64,000 nt of DNA from Mesodorylaimus sp. YZB2_4 (taxonomy: Eukaryota; Nematoda; Enoplea; Dorylaimida; Dorylaimidae). The notes under the pieces are model-generated. The model was given only the letters and a program-made list of their open reading frames with translations. It made no database searches and had not been told where the DNA came from. Position numbers and translations under genes: made by a program. Positions 38,701-49,957 of this stretch are shown here, piece by piece. How positions within the stretch are numbered: the first letter of the stretch is position 1; each line of letters starts with the position of its first letter. The stretch is from the NCBI GenBank assembly GCA_030248295.1, contig JASANH010001125.1, positions 124,001-188,000 on the forward strand. The letters are read 5' to 3'.

Positions 38701-41700
38701 TGGCCCAAGCTTATCGAATAGGCGCATCGAGTCTACAACGATCAAAAATTTTAGGCATTTCCTCACGCATGCTTCACACTATCCTTCAATCGTTTCTGAC
38801 TGACCAAAACCACTCTTTCCTCAACCTTCCGTTTGACCACGCCCCAACTTCAGAAAATATGGCCAGAGTACTCGGACACAATGTTATAGTCAAACTCACA
38901 AATCAGCCAATGCAACCACGCTGACTGATTTCCTAGTTTGGCCGTAACATCAGCACAGACGACTGCAGAGCGTGCTGGACAATGTGTGCTGTAAACCTTC
39001 ACTTGTTACCCCTGGGAATATAGTATTTTTTGGGACCCATCCTGGTCGATTCAGGGGGCTTGTTAGCTGACCTCATCTCGCCACCCACTAGGGTTCATAT
39101 CCGGGATGCATGCCGGACAAGGGTGCGTGTTAGTCGCTACCCCGCCATGTCGGTGGTTACCCCATGGGGCGACCATACCCAACCCGTGCCGCGTTAGGGG
39201 ACCCAGATTCAAGGCGTCTCCTTGCTTATCGACGCCGAGGGATGAAGGGCGGCGACGAGGCGCTACCTCGGCGCCACCAGGCGTGCAAGGCGGTGAGAGA
39301 ACTTCACCAAGCTCTCAGACGGCCAGGGTTGAGCCCAGGCCGACCAATGTCCAGCTCTGCCAAGCAAACTGTGACGTGACGTGGGAAGCACTCATTGCCG
39401 CATATGCAAGCAAACAGGGAGGGAGAGAGCGAAGACCATGTCTTGGAAAATGTTACAGCACTGACCTCAACCGCTGAATCTAACCACGGAAGAGTCCATC
39501 ACTGGCTGAACTCCCCGTCGCCAGACCCATTTTTCATACTTGCACGGCCAGGATCTCGAGAGCCACAGAAGAGACGAGGCCCACCCACCCTTCTTTTGAA
39601 TTCCTTCATATTTACAGTCATAAACAGACCTCTTTAGCATTCATATAAGCGCCACTAGGTGGCCATTCCCACCCACCTCTCCACCCCGTGCCCATGACTA
39701 CACTACTGTGTGCACCCGGATGGCAGGCACGTTGATACCAGTCGCACCGAAACAGTGTGCCCGTGCCAGTACCTACCTTGAGATCCAGCCACTTCTCCAA
39801 CAATCGTTTGTTATTGAACTCGCAAAGCAGCCCCGATTGAGTAATTGCAAATGTTTTCGACGAGGCGCTACCTCGGCCACACGCCACATCGCAAAAGTAA
39901 TTGTTCCTTTGGTCAGCCAAGATCGCCGATCGGCCTTGTAACGGCACCGTGTCTTGATACTGAAACAACATTTATTATTACGACCATTGTACCTGTACGC
40001 TCATTTGCCAATCCATCCTCTGTACCAAAGCTTGGGTTGGGACGTCACCCGTCAGGGTGATGTTTCAGCTATGGATCACGACGGAAGATATGGGTGGCTG
40101 TCCTTTGGATTTTGGAGTGTTGCAAAAGCTCTACCAGTAACTCCCTTCAGTAACACGGACACAGACACATATTGGTGACCCGACACTAGTCCCTCCATGT
40201 GATCCAGGCCTCGTGTCTCCGCCTCTCGCCCTCTGCGGGTCTCCTCGTTCAGGCATGGATGCGAGGACGAACAAAGTGATGTAAAGGCTCGTCTGCCAGT
40301 CGATCCTCTGCATAGAGGTTGGGCAGAGGGGCCCACCAGGGAGATGTTTCAGCTATGGATCAGGCTAGAAGACCTTGGTTGGATGCCCTGGGTCTCTGGC
40401 GTGGCGTAAAAGCGCCACCATCCACTCTCTCCAATAACACAGACCGAGACAGATATTGGTGCGTCAGCGGACCCGACCTTGATCAGTCCTCGTGATCCTG
40501 GTCTCGAGTCTCCGCCTCTCGCCCTCTATAGGCTCCTCGTTCAGGCCTGCCGGCGGGACCAACGGATGTACAGGCTCGTCTGCCAATTGATCCTCTCCTC
40601 GAAGCCAGCAGCTGAGACCTGGCTGGCTGCCCTGGGATTTCGGCATGGCGCAGAAGCTCTATCGGTCATTCCCTCCACTGGACTCACACGTATTACACGA
40701 ATCAGTGGTTCTTCGCATTTCCCGCAGGATTAATGACAAATAGCCACCAATAACTCGATTTAACTAACTGACCAGACCCCAAGGCCCGTTCCCTCTATCA
40801 GGCAGTACTGTACGACAATGCCCCATCTAACCATACCCGACACGCCGCTCAGCCACCCTGACTGCCTCAAATATGACTCCTCAACACATGACCAGCCCCA
40901 TCCAATGCCACAAAATATAAACTTGGACGAACCTTCGGCGTCGCACTTTTGCTCCTCTCCAAATACCAAAACTTCACATGTCGAACACCGACCGTTACGA
41001 AATAGCTGCCATCTTCCGAGAACGATATAGCCTTGACCTGAAGAGAGCGTAGTTCGGCTGAGCGTGGCATTCACGCAGCCACCAACTAAGAGTCGGCTGC
41101 TTTCCAGCAAAACGACACTGACCTTACAAGAGACTTTATTGGTGGATGATTTCCGCTGATTCTTCCAATTCCACACATTGACCACATTATCGTGCTGATT
41201 CCCAACGCTAATCAGGTATTTCATATCTGGCGAGAACATCTGAAATCACAAACAGGTCACTGTCAGAAAAGACTGCACTCAATCCCATTAAAGTAAGTTA
41301 GTTGCACTATCTCTAAAATCATGACTCAAAACTTACTCACAACACACCATCGACAAACATAGAATGCTAGTCCCCAAGGCCTGTTCCCTCTATCAGGCAG
41401 TACTGTACGACAATCCCCCATCTAAGCATACCCGACCCCACATTCCACAGCCGAATGGCTGAACCACACATCACCCTCTCCAGTACCCAACCCACCCTTG
41501 GACCCTGACTTCTCGGCCCACTTACCAAACAACTAACACCAAAATTATGCCCGTTCTGTAACTCGGCCACTTGCGTCCGCTCTTCCACTTCCCATACCCG
41601 AACCGCTGGCTGGTGACCACACTAAAACATAGCAGTGGTCACAAATCGAGCTGAAACCCCACAAACGCCTGCTCACCTCTGCTGCAGCCAAGTAATTACC

Positions 41701-44700
41701 ATCCGGAGAGAATGCCACGCACGTGACGTTCTTCCGTGCTGGGTTGATAATATGAGCTTGACGATTTCGCTTCGAACTGTACAACACGACAGTGCATCTG
41801 AAATCAAAGATCAGAGATCAGTCAAAACCAAACGGGGACAACATAGTGCACGCCCTGGGAAGGGACGAAGAGAACCCGTTTACGTCCACCTAGCACGTGT
41901 AATAGGTGGAACAGCCCTACATTGGAAGAAGATACCGCGGGTTTCAAAACCCCCTGGGCGGGCCACTTACGATTAGTCGTAGGTGCCAGAGACATCAACC
42001 CGACGGGTTTCAGCCTCGCCTGGAGGAGCGTATCGAGCGGCCAACGAAGGCAACTGATACGCTGATGGCGGCCAGATACACTACCTTGTCACAGGTCAAA
42101 CACACGTACTACACACACCATACATCCTCTATATCGACTACAGGCAAGGTACAGATGCTAAAGAGGGGGTACCACCAATTCTCAATGTTGTCTTTATTTT
42201 ACAAATTCAGGGTTCCCACGGACTTTTAAAAACTGAAAATAAGGCTATTTTAAGCCCCTAATAAGGTCAAAATTCAATAATTTTGGCGGGAAAAAGAAAA
42301 ACAGTTTTGACTGTTCCAGTCACCATCAGACGCAGATTCAGACAAATCAGCAATCCGTGAATTAGATTTCATTTGATTTCTTCCTGCAAGTTGTAACAAT
42401 CAGCAGCGCCAATAAACTGACCGACGACATGGAATATCAGACTGGTTGATCGTAACCTCATGTAAAATTAAGGCTTTTTCAACTTTTTGGGCAAAAAATC
42501 CAGCTCCAGGTCAGGCTTTTATCAGGCTAGGGACTGAAACTCAGGTTTTTTCAGGGTTCCATAAGTTTCAGGCTCCCTTGGGAGCCCTGCAATCAACATT
42601 CCAAAAATTACATCTGACAACGATAATTATCTCGTCTTTTTTAATTCATCATTTTAGGGGTAGGGGCGTTGTTTTAACAAGACCCGAAGGGTAAGGGGGA
42701 CCCTGACAGCATTATAGCGAACCAAGCCGAGGGTGAATCCCACCTACTCTCATGCTCAAATTCAAGTAACATGCACGGACATGCGGGAATCAACCAGCTG
42801 TGTGTTTGGTCGGCTAACAAGTTATCCAGGCCGCCGCGCGTTTATCCCCCACACCTTGAATTCATGCATGAAAAACACTTCCTACCCCTGAAGTCTCACG
42901 AACTTCTACCCTACCCCTACGATGATGGATTAAGAAAAACCACAAATATCGACGCTAAAAGGTGCCGTTATTACATTTTTGCAAAAAAAACCTTCCTCAC
43001 CAGAAAAAAAAATTTTAAATCTGGCGGGAAAATCCAAAACTGCATATTACCATCCTCAGCAATCGGTACCTCGCCCATGCATGGCAGGAACTTGACCACA
43101 ACAGGACACGGAAACATAGACCATGAAGACAGACATGCAGTCTCTGCATGTCATAGGCAAAGTGTGAATGCTGGGGATCCATTCTCTTAAAGGCAGGCAG
43201 GGATAAAAACATGCTACACTCTGCCTCATTTTATCCGAGCAAGCTCCAGGGGGTGCCCCGACGCCCTGCCCACACATGAAATCATCCCCCTCCTCACCCA
43301 GCAGGATACGCAATAAGGCCATTGACGGAATCGCATGCTAAGGCCGCCACTGAATTCACGGTCATACCAATCACTCGCTCCAATTTCACCTGCAATAAAT
43401 GCACAGTTTATAAAACTTTTTTGCTTTCTTTTCTTGTTTAGACCCTTAGCAAAGTACATTTCTCTCATCTCACACTTGACTTAAAAATTTAAAATTGTCA
43501 CAATTCTTTCACTCCGCACAGGCTCGTTCGGCGATCGACACTGTGTACACTACAGTCACAGTGCACGGGAACATTACTCGTTACGGTGATGTTTCAGCCA
43601 TAAATCTGGTCGGACAACTTATTGTTAGTCGGCTACAAAAGCTCCACTGTTCACTCCCTACAGACCAGGAACACTCGTCTGTCCATTCAAGTCAGTGCGC
43701 CCTTGCTACTTTGGATTACGGGTAATCAACCATTCATAATTTTTTAAATAAACCTGTACTGCCTGGGGTCCTTCTGAATTATCAGCTATTTTACACCATT
43801 TCTTGATTCAGGGGGGTCTTTCCACAAAAAAACCTCATGTAATTCCTTGTTTTTCACTAAGCATTCCATAAAAGGAGAACAAACCCCACTTTCTCTATTT
43901 TCCAGGTTTTCTGCAAAATAAAAAACCACCCCAACACAAATCCAAATTCCCTAAACTTTTAGGCTTTTCTATCAATTTCGCACCCTTAGAAAAAAAATCG
44001 CGACCCTAATGCCTACTAATTCATTTCCACCCAACGACCACACTCCACTGCTGCTACCACGCCGTTGCATTAATTCTTTATCCGACATTCGCAAAATTTG
44101 CATTTGCGAGTCTTCGTCCAAAAATTTTCTCCTTCGTAATCTCCTTTCCATAATTCCTTAATTTCCAGAAAATTATACCATCGAAATTGATCAAATCAAT
44201 TAGATCAGTCTAATTACAAATTTATGAATATAAATCGATAGTCTAATCTGACCACGTCAAAATCTCTGTACACCCCCAATCGATCGATCCGCCAGGCATA
44301 TGGTCATAAATATCGAAATCCTTCCAGCACTCGCACTCATTTCCATTCTGCTGGCAACCAATGATCGATGTGATAAGTAAAATATGCCCACTACGTCGCC
44401 ACATTTGAGAAGCGTACAAACTGCGTTCGCCATTTGTGATGGTTGTGCGAGTCCATACGGGCGCCTCGTACCCTGTTCGTCGACTCGACAAGAAACTCTA
44501 TAGACCTTGAATAAACACAACGAACGGAACGAACCCTGACAGAGAGCCATCCACGCCAAAAGACACCCGCCCCCTCTTCTCCCAAATACGCCGTACATAC
44601 TCTACACGCGGCCATCCTTGTGCACAGGTGCTGCAAGGACACCCAGCCAACCCACGGCCATTCTGCGCCCGTACTAGGGGCACAACGGACCTCTATCACA

Positions 44701-47669
44701 TACAACCGACCAGGCGTAATAATATGGGACGCATAGAATCAATGCCCTCATAAGGGAATAGCCTTGACTAAACCTATTCGCATTCGGGCATTCACAAAAT
44801 TCGACAGTTCGCCACCACACTATATTTTCCACTCAAGCGTATAAAAGTGAAGATGGCAAGGCCCCCCCCCCCCCAACAATACTATTCTACCTCACGTTAG
44901 CGTTCGTTCGGGATCCCGATTCCTGCCCTTCTGATCAAAAGTGGTTGGTACTGAATAATAATGATAAAATGTTTTCACCAGGAAATGGGACTGGTGTGTG
45001 GGAGAAAATCTGGCAAATCATTGAACTAGCGTTCGTTCGGGATCGGGTTTTTTTAAAGAGGGCTTTTGCACTCTTTTTCCGCAGTCGACGACCTACGACC
45101 CATTCTGAGGAGTGGTCAGCAAATATACCTACAGCCAGAAACTCATTCCTCGATAGTTTTTAGTGCTCGCCTCATTGCATTTAAAAACAGGCGAGCGAAA
45201 AGCGGATAATCAGCCACCAATTAGCAAACCAATCCCTTCTTTCCTCTTCATCAGTTCAGTCACCCGCCAAATTTTCTCCAGCTTCCCCTTCTAAGCATCT
45301 CATTAAAACCCGACCATTTTTTAATGGAATTGGGACCGAGTTCGGGAGGGGCAATCCCGAACGAACGCTAAATTGAAGTGAAAATAATTGTTTGCTAATT
45401 TGCGACTGCTTCTCTGCTTTTTTAAATGCAATGATAAATACTGTACTAAAAATTATCCAAGGAAAGAGAATTTTTGGCTCTACATTTGCTGGCTAAACAC
45501 AATTGATTGTAGGTCATCTACGGCGAATGAAAAAAGTGAAAAAGTTTTAAGACCCCTGATTCCGAACGAACGCTACTCGCTGGCTGGTCTTGCACGGCAC
45601 CACACGGCTGCAGCCTATTTACACATTCAGATAAAATGCTTGACCCTCTTTACATCCCGCACGCTATCAATCCACATCCCCATCTCACCACCAATCAAAA
45701 ACATTTCAATTTTTCCACATATTTTTAACGAAAACCCCCTTCGTTCTCTTTCAATCAAACAAACCCCCCGCGGCGGCTCTTTACTTCTTGTATAAACACA
45801 AAACTAGATCGTCTACCATTTTGTACAAACTCTACGATACGTTCCCTCCGCGCCAATGCTTCGTTTTGTCACGATTATAAAAGCCGAGCTAGACCAGCTC
45901 CCGCCAAGCTACATCTACTCGCTTACACACAAACCCCCAGTGCCCGCATCGGCTTGTATTCCATTACAACCGAGTAAATAAATATGGCTCATGCTTATTC
46001 CCTTTTCGTATGTGTGACGTCACCTCACTGTAGGTTTGAGCGAGCAAGTGAGGAAACGGTGCCAATGCGATAAACCGCCCTGGCCTCTCGTTCAAGCCAG
46101 ATAAGCCGAGCCTGGTTGCCGTAGATGGGTTTATTCTACAAACCAGCCGTTCCAACTGGGCACGGCTAAAGTTTATTCTTTTTCCTGGTTGACTGAACAA
46201 TAATGCACACCACAGCACAACCAGGAAAATGAATATAAATTGCGTTTCCCATTTCGTGCCTTTCTCCTAAAGGGCGCATTGCATTTCTTTCGAGTAAACT
46301 CCATGCATAAACCAATTTCTACCAATCGTCCTGGCCTCTTTGCAATGCGAAAAACCCGCGTATTCTTTTCAATAAAACGTACACTAGATCAGGTAAGGTC
46401 CCGTCCGCGCCACCTTGGCTTTTATTATGTTTCGAACGCGACAACGGGTCAAATCAAAGGCCAAAGTATGCTCAAAAGGACGTTTCGAACGACTGGTCAT
46501 TAATTGGACGCACACAAAAACCGAACCCACTTTTTGACATAGTGCACGCCTAGTAAAGTTAAAACTAGGATTCTCATGGCAACGCGTACAGAGTCGGTTC
46601 AATTGTAAAGAATAATGAGCGTAACCAAAAAAGAACAAGGTCAATAATCATTGATCGATCGCAACAAGGTCACCAATTCAACGGCGTCAACCCGGAAAAG
46701 CTATTCACTCCCCCCCCCCCCCCCCCCGAAATAATTTCCCACCCTCTTCACAACAGGAAAAATGCACGAAACGAATCCAGTGTTGTACTGTCTGTGCGCC
46801 CTCGTGTCTGTCAGACCCGACGATCGATCTCGAATGATATATTTGCGCACAAACACATGTGCAAATATGGAAAGAAAAAGGTCACCCTATCCATCCGTCC
46901 CCCAAATCATCCTAATATTTGCCTTAGATCAACCGGTTAAAATAAATAGGCTATGGCCAAACTTATAATTTATTAATTTCAGTAGTGTCATAAAAAGTGA
47001 TTGATATGCGAATGGTATGTCACCTATAACATTTACCAGGTTAGTACAACTCAGGACTTTACTATTAATCAAATTCATATTTCACACAGTTTTCACCTGC
47101 CTGACTTAGCTTCTCATATACTCCATCTGTTATAATCATGGCTATACTATGTACAGTAGAGAGCTAGTCTAGCCGAGGCCGACGACACAAACAATTTAAA
47201 CTTCAAAAGGGGTAATTATACCCCCCCCCCCCCTTAAAAGACGTCCACTGATCAGTCCACTTGTGAGGCTGAATGGTGTCGTCATATCTTAAAAAATTTA
47301 ATTAAAAACCTCTGCTCCGCGAATGATACGCAAATTAGCGCACATTAAACGTCATCTCACACAAGATCACGAGTTTATCCCCGCAGCTTTTTTGTATATT
47401 ATCAAAATTATCAAGTTATTGAATTCAATTTTCGAAATCATCATAATTTTAATTACTTTTTAAAAATGGCAGCCAAGAAGTCTTACCCGTTGATCGTTGG
47501 ATGCCGATGAAGTCATGGTCGAACCGCCGACTAATGTCGATCGACTAACAATTTTCTTACGTCGTAATTCGGCAATAGGCACTTGGACAGCTGAAGAAGA
47601 CGATTGAGCTTGAGCCACTCCTGCTCCGCCACCACCACCACCGAGGCTATTGTTCACGAAGACGTTCAT
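29785..47669 (-). CDS. WDR62: WDR62/MAPKBP1-family WD40 scaffold protein
   Basis: The family scaffolds JNK signalling, and WDR62 also acts at spindle poles and centrosomes. Eighteen exons: 47487-47669, 43298-43389, 41677-41797, 41526-41621, 41123-41239, 40933-41037, 39777-39959, 38186-38732, 37772-37966, 35799-37068, 35644-35711, 35321-35458, 34470-34913, 34156-34294, 33928-34098, 32718-33862, 31506-31582, 29785-30141. They sum to 5,448 nt, closing in frame as 1,815 residues. Residues 1-61 are a low-complexity Gly/Ser leader. About 62-745 are tandem WD40 repeats forming two propellers, with family-typical blocks such as [54 protein letters not shown] and [13 protein letters not shown]. The middle is disordered and Ser/Gln rich. 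The last 145 residues contain the C-terminal helices ([35 protein letters not shown]). The 77-nt exon 17 was chosen because it alone restores frame between exons 16 and 18. WDR62 and MAPKBP1 are vertebrate paralogs, so the symbol stands for the family. Confidence 0.93.
37484..37524. repeat. Perfect 16-bp inverted repeat (hairpin) in a WDR62 intron
   Basis: ACTTTGTTTGATGCAC at 37484-37499 is matched by its exact reverse complement at 37509-37524, with a 9-nt loop. It lies in the intron between exons 9 and 10 of the WDR62-like gene. No direct repeats flank it. It could be a transposon scar or an RNA stem. Confidence 0.7.
39010..39380 (-). repeat. SINE-like repeat R4, copy in WDR62 intron 7
   Basis: On the minus strand this matches 51285-51660 over most of its length: TTGGCAGAGCTGGACA, a CTGGGCTCAACCCTGG block resembling a tRNA B box, GAAGTTCTCTC, CCCCATGGGGTAACCACCG, ACATGGCGGGGT and CATGCATCCCGGAT. 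The order is conserved and identity looks high. The copy sits between exons 7 and 8 of the WDR62-like gene and is antisense to it if the 51 kb orientation is taken as forward. Confidence 0.75.
40055..40690 (+). repeat. Tandemly duplicated R3 units (two full, one partial)
   Basis: Units begin near 40055, 40338 and 40608. Each carries GATGTTTCAGCTATGGATCA (lost in the third), a CTGGGATTT/TTTGGATTTTGG block, GCAAAAGCTCTACC-like sequence and ACAGA-ACATATTGGTG. They then share CTCGTGTCTCCGCCTCTCGC and AAGGCTCGTCTGCCA. The period is about 270-285 bp. The array lies in WDR62 intron 6, and the same family occurs at 23310-23510. Confidence 0.7.
40773..40848 (+). repeat. 75-bp direct duplication shared with 41371-41446
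   Basis: Both copies run CCCCAAGGC[C]-GTTCCCTCTATCAGGCAG, TACTGTACGACAAT and CCCCCATCTAA, with only a few differences. One lies in the intron after exon 6 and the other in the intron after exon 4 of the WDR62-like gene, about 0.6 kb apart with two coding exons between them. Confidence 0.75.
44900..45573. mobile_element. Outer TA-flanked MITE of a nested pair
   Basis: It starts GCGTTCGTTCGGGATC directly after TA (44898-44899). It ends with the inverted GATTCCGAACGAACGC at 45573, directly before TA (45574-45575). It is 674 bp including an inner insertion, about 332 bp without it. A TA duplication and short inverted repeats are the hallmark of Tc1/mariner-derived MITEs. It has no coding capacity and lies in WDR62 intron 1. 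Confidence 0.8.
45029..45368. mobile_element. Inner TA-flanked MITE inserted in a sister copy
   Basis: It carries the same 15-bp terminus as the outer element, GCGTTCGTTCGGGAT, after TA at 45027-45028, with the inverted copy ending at 45368 before TA at 45369-45370. It is 340 bp long, so it is a close-sized relative that inserted into the outer element. Confidence 0.8.
46710..46727 (+). repeat. Poly-C tract of 18, longest of nine G/C homopolymers
   Basis: Uninterrupted C18. Other tracts: 4027-4041 (G15), 24443-24454 (C12), 26781-26797 (G17), 27195-27204 (C10), 35230-35241 (C12), 44862-44874 (C13), 47221-47233 (C13) and 51222-51238 (C17). All are in introns or intergenic DNA. Confidence 0.9.
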
Positions 47670-47690
47670 TTCGCCTGCAGAAAATACTAG
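47670..47690 (-). promoter_or_regulatory. 3' splice acceptor 5 nt before the WDR62-like start codon
   Basis: On the minus strand TATTTTCTGCAG (AG at 47675-47676) is followed by GCGAA and then the ATG at 47669. This is either a spliced-leader trans-splice site or the end of a 5'UTR intron. Sequence alone does not decide between them. Confidence 0.5.
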
Positions 47691-48983
47691 TTCTAGTTTT
47701 GTATAAGGTACACAGTTTTAACGACGACGTCGCGCGTACAGTTACTGTCGAGAAACACAGGCAGAGCAAAGTCAGTCAATTGGATTCGAGTCGAGTCGAG
47801 GCTTAGTTTTCGATAAATTCCAACCAAATCATAAGACAAGTATGTCAAAACAAAATTAGATACGAGCGAAGAAAATTGGTTTACGAAAAATATTATAAAT
47901 TAACTCGTTAAACCAAATATTTCGTCAAGGATTTACTGAGATAGAAAGTTTGCATGGATGGAATAAGGTTATGAAACGATTTGTCGAAGCTACGATACAG
48001 CAGACGAATGGATGTCAAAGAATGAAAAATAATGTAGTCCATACACGAAATAAGATCGTCAATGCCAATCCTTTCGATTCATGGACTCTGGGGAGGTTAT
48101 AAAAAAAGACAGGTTTTTTCTTCAAGTTTTCACTTCACTCTTCTCTGCGCGTCATACGCGTTCGCTGCCTTTTCGGATGGAAAATGACGAATAAGAATGC
48201 GAACTTCAGTGAACTATTTTTCGCGAGTCGATGACGATGGTAGACGAAGGAATAATTTGTAATTTCCCCCAAACATATACAAGCCAAGTAAACTTTCCAC
48301 AGGCACTTATTTGGTTTTGGTGCGCGAGGAATTGAGACGAAAATTACATCGTTTTCTTTTCTACCACCAACACGTTGGTTCACTGGTCACCCTTCGAGTC
48401 ATAGGCGTCACCAAACCACACGGACGTGAAATTTTCTTCTTCTCTCGTCCTAGTCCTTCTGTCATTCGAGATTGGAAGCCACGTAAATGCGCGCTACACA
48501 CGCCGAACGGCACCTGCGCACGTAATGGATGACGGAAAAAAGCATTGTTATATATTACCTGGCCGAGGTATGTACAAAACGAAACATTCGACTCAGGTGC
48601 TGGGAAAGTTTTTCGAAACGCGCTAAAATGTCGCACCTATGACCGACCACCGTTTCACAATCGCAACTAGGAGAAAAGATCTGATACGAATTGCGTCTCC
48701 CATTAGTCTATGCGCCTTTCGTTCAGATGCGAAAGTCGGAAATGTGTTAAAAAGATAGGCTAGGGGAAGTAAAACACGGCCGACCTAGGTACCATTACCG
48801 GCGCCTACATATCTGGGCACAAACACCACCGCACTGCCATACGACAGAGACCAGCAAGGAAACGCGCAGCAGCGCACACATTTCTTGGACGGTCGAAAGG
48901 GGACCAAAAGTTAGGCACGCACGAATGCTCTAACCACCATCCTCGTTACCCGATAACACTGCCAGTTTTCCACCCAATGCTAC

Positions 48984-49832
48984 TTGCAATGCAAAGTGTC
49001 CGAGGCTACTGGAAAAGAAACGCATTCGCGACGTACGGTCATCGAGTACAGTAAAGCGGCAGTAAGTCATCCAATACCGACGACTAAAGTATTACTTGTA
49101 CGTAGTCGACCGAGAAAAGCGACCAGTTTCCTCCTCCTTCACTCATACCGCCATCATAAACTAACATGCAGGCGCACGAGAATGCTAAACAAGACGAGCG
49201 TCGGACTAGGCCACTTTTCGGAAACCTATATAACTACTGTACTACGAATGGACTCTGCTGGGCGTCACTTAGGTGCAGTACGACAGCAGGCGGGTTATTT
49301 ATTATTCGTATGTTGCAGCCCGAGGGAGGACGATGAGAACGAGGTACACCACCCAAAATCGTTTCCAGGTAAGTGGCTAATAAAACAACCATGGATGACA
49401 GTCGACCCTTTGCTCTCCACCTGTCCTAGCCCCATTCTTCGCCCACGCGAGTGCCTGATGTTTCACTTACCCACTCAACATGAGATTACGATCCTTCAAA
49501 CGCTCGAAAAGGCACGCGATACGCGAACAAGAAGTTTAAAAACTCGACGCTTGAGCACATTGAGTCAAACGCCATTTGCTTGCTGCGTGCGGATAGTGCA
49601 GTGCGATGATGAGGAATACCGTTGGCGCGACCTGGCAGACAACATTAGTACACTACTTGGTAAAAGTGAGATTCGGCTGACATTTGGCAAGCGGTGTGCG
49701 CACAAGACAGTCCATGGATACGACAGTCGTCGATCTTTCCAGAATTTACGGACGGACGCTCATCGTCTTCGCATTTTTGGATTGTACAGGTCAGGGCTTT
49801 CTTGCTTTCGTACTCATATTTCGTATTTCTAA
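48984..49832 (+). CDS. Unidentified 282-codon open frame (possible orphan)
   Basis: An uninterrupted 849-nt frame from ATG to stop. The product is Arg, Thr and Ser rich, without signal peptide, membrane span, repeats or any motif I recognise. At roughly 5 percent stops per codon, a chance frame this long is unlikely in 64 kb, which is the only reason to list it. It ends 125 nt before the AHA1 start, so it could instead be part of an AHA1 leader or promoter. A GTAAGT near 49371 inside the frame hints that the DNA may not be read through in mRNA. Confidence 0.25.
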   Translation: MQCKVSEATGKETHSRRTVIEYSKAAVSHPIPTTKVLLVRSRPRKATSFLLLHSYRHHKLTCRRTRMLNKTSVGLGHFSETYITTVLRMDSAGRHLGAVRQQAGYLLFVCCSPREDDENEVHHPKSFPGKWLIKQPWMTVDPLLSTCPSPILRPRECLMFHLPTQHEITILQTLEKARDTRTRSLKTRRLSTLSQTPFACCVRIVQCDDEEYRWRDLADNISTLLGKSEIRLTFGKRCAHKTVHGYDSRRSFQNLRTDAHRLRIFGLYRSGLSCFRTHISYF

Positions 49833-49940
49833 TCAAACGTAACGTAAGCTTTATTTTATTTTGTGTCTTTTTGTTTTTACGCTATGCTCGCGCAAAGCAT
49901 TTAGATCGAGTTCTCATTTTAAATTTTGTGGGTAATAGTT

Positions 49941-49957
49941 TTTAAACTTTTAGTAAA
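49941..49957 (+). promoter_or_regulatory. 3' splice acceptor 4 nt before the AHA1 start codon
   Basis: TTTTTAAACTTTTAG (AG at 49952-49953) is followed by TAAA and the ATG at 49958. As with the WDR62-like gene, this suggests trans-splicing or a 5'UTR intron. Confidence 0.55.

Larger units (their letters stand above)
47691..49957. other. Divergent intergenic region between WDR62-like and AHA1 genes
   Basis: About 2.3 kb separates two genes transcribed away from each other, so promoters for both are expected here. No TATA box in a convincing position was seen. The only sizeable open frame is the 282-codon one at 48984-49832. The immediate AHA1 upstream ends in a splice acceptor. Confidence 0.5.
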
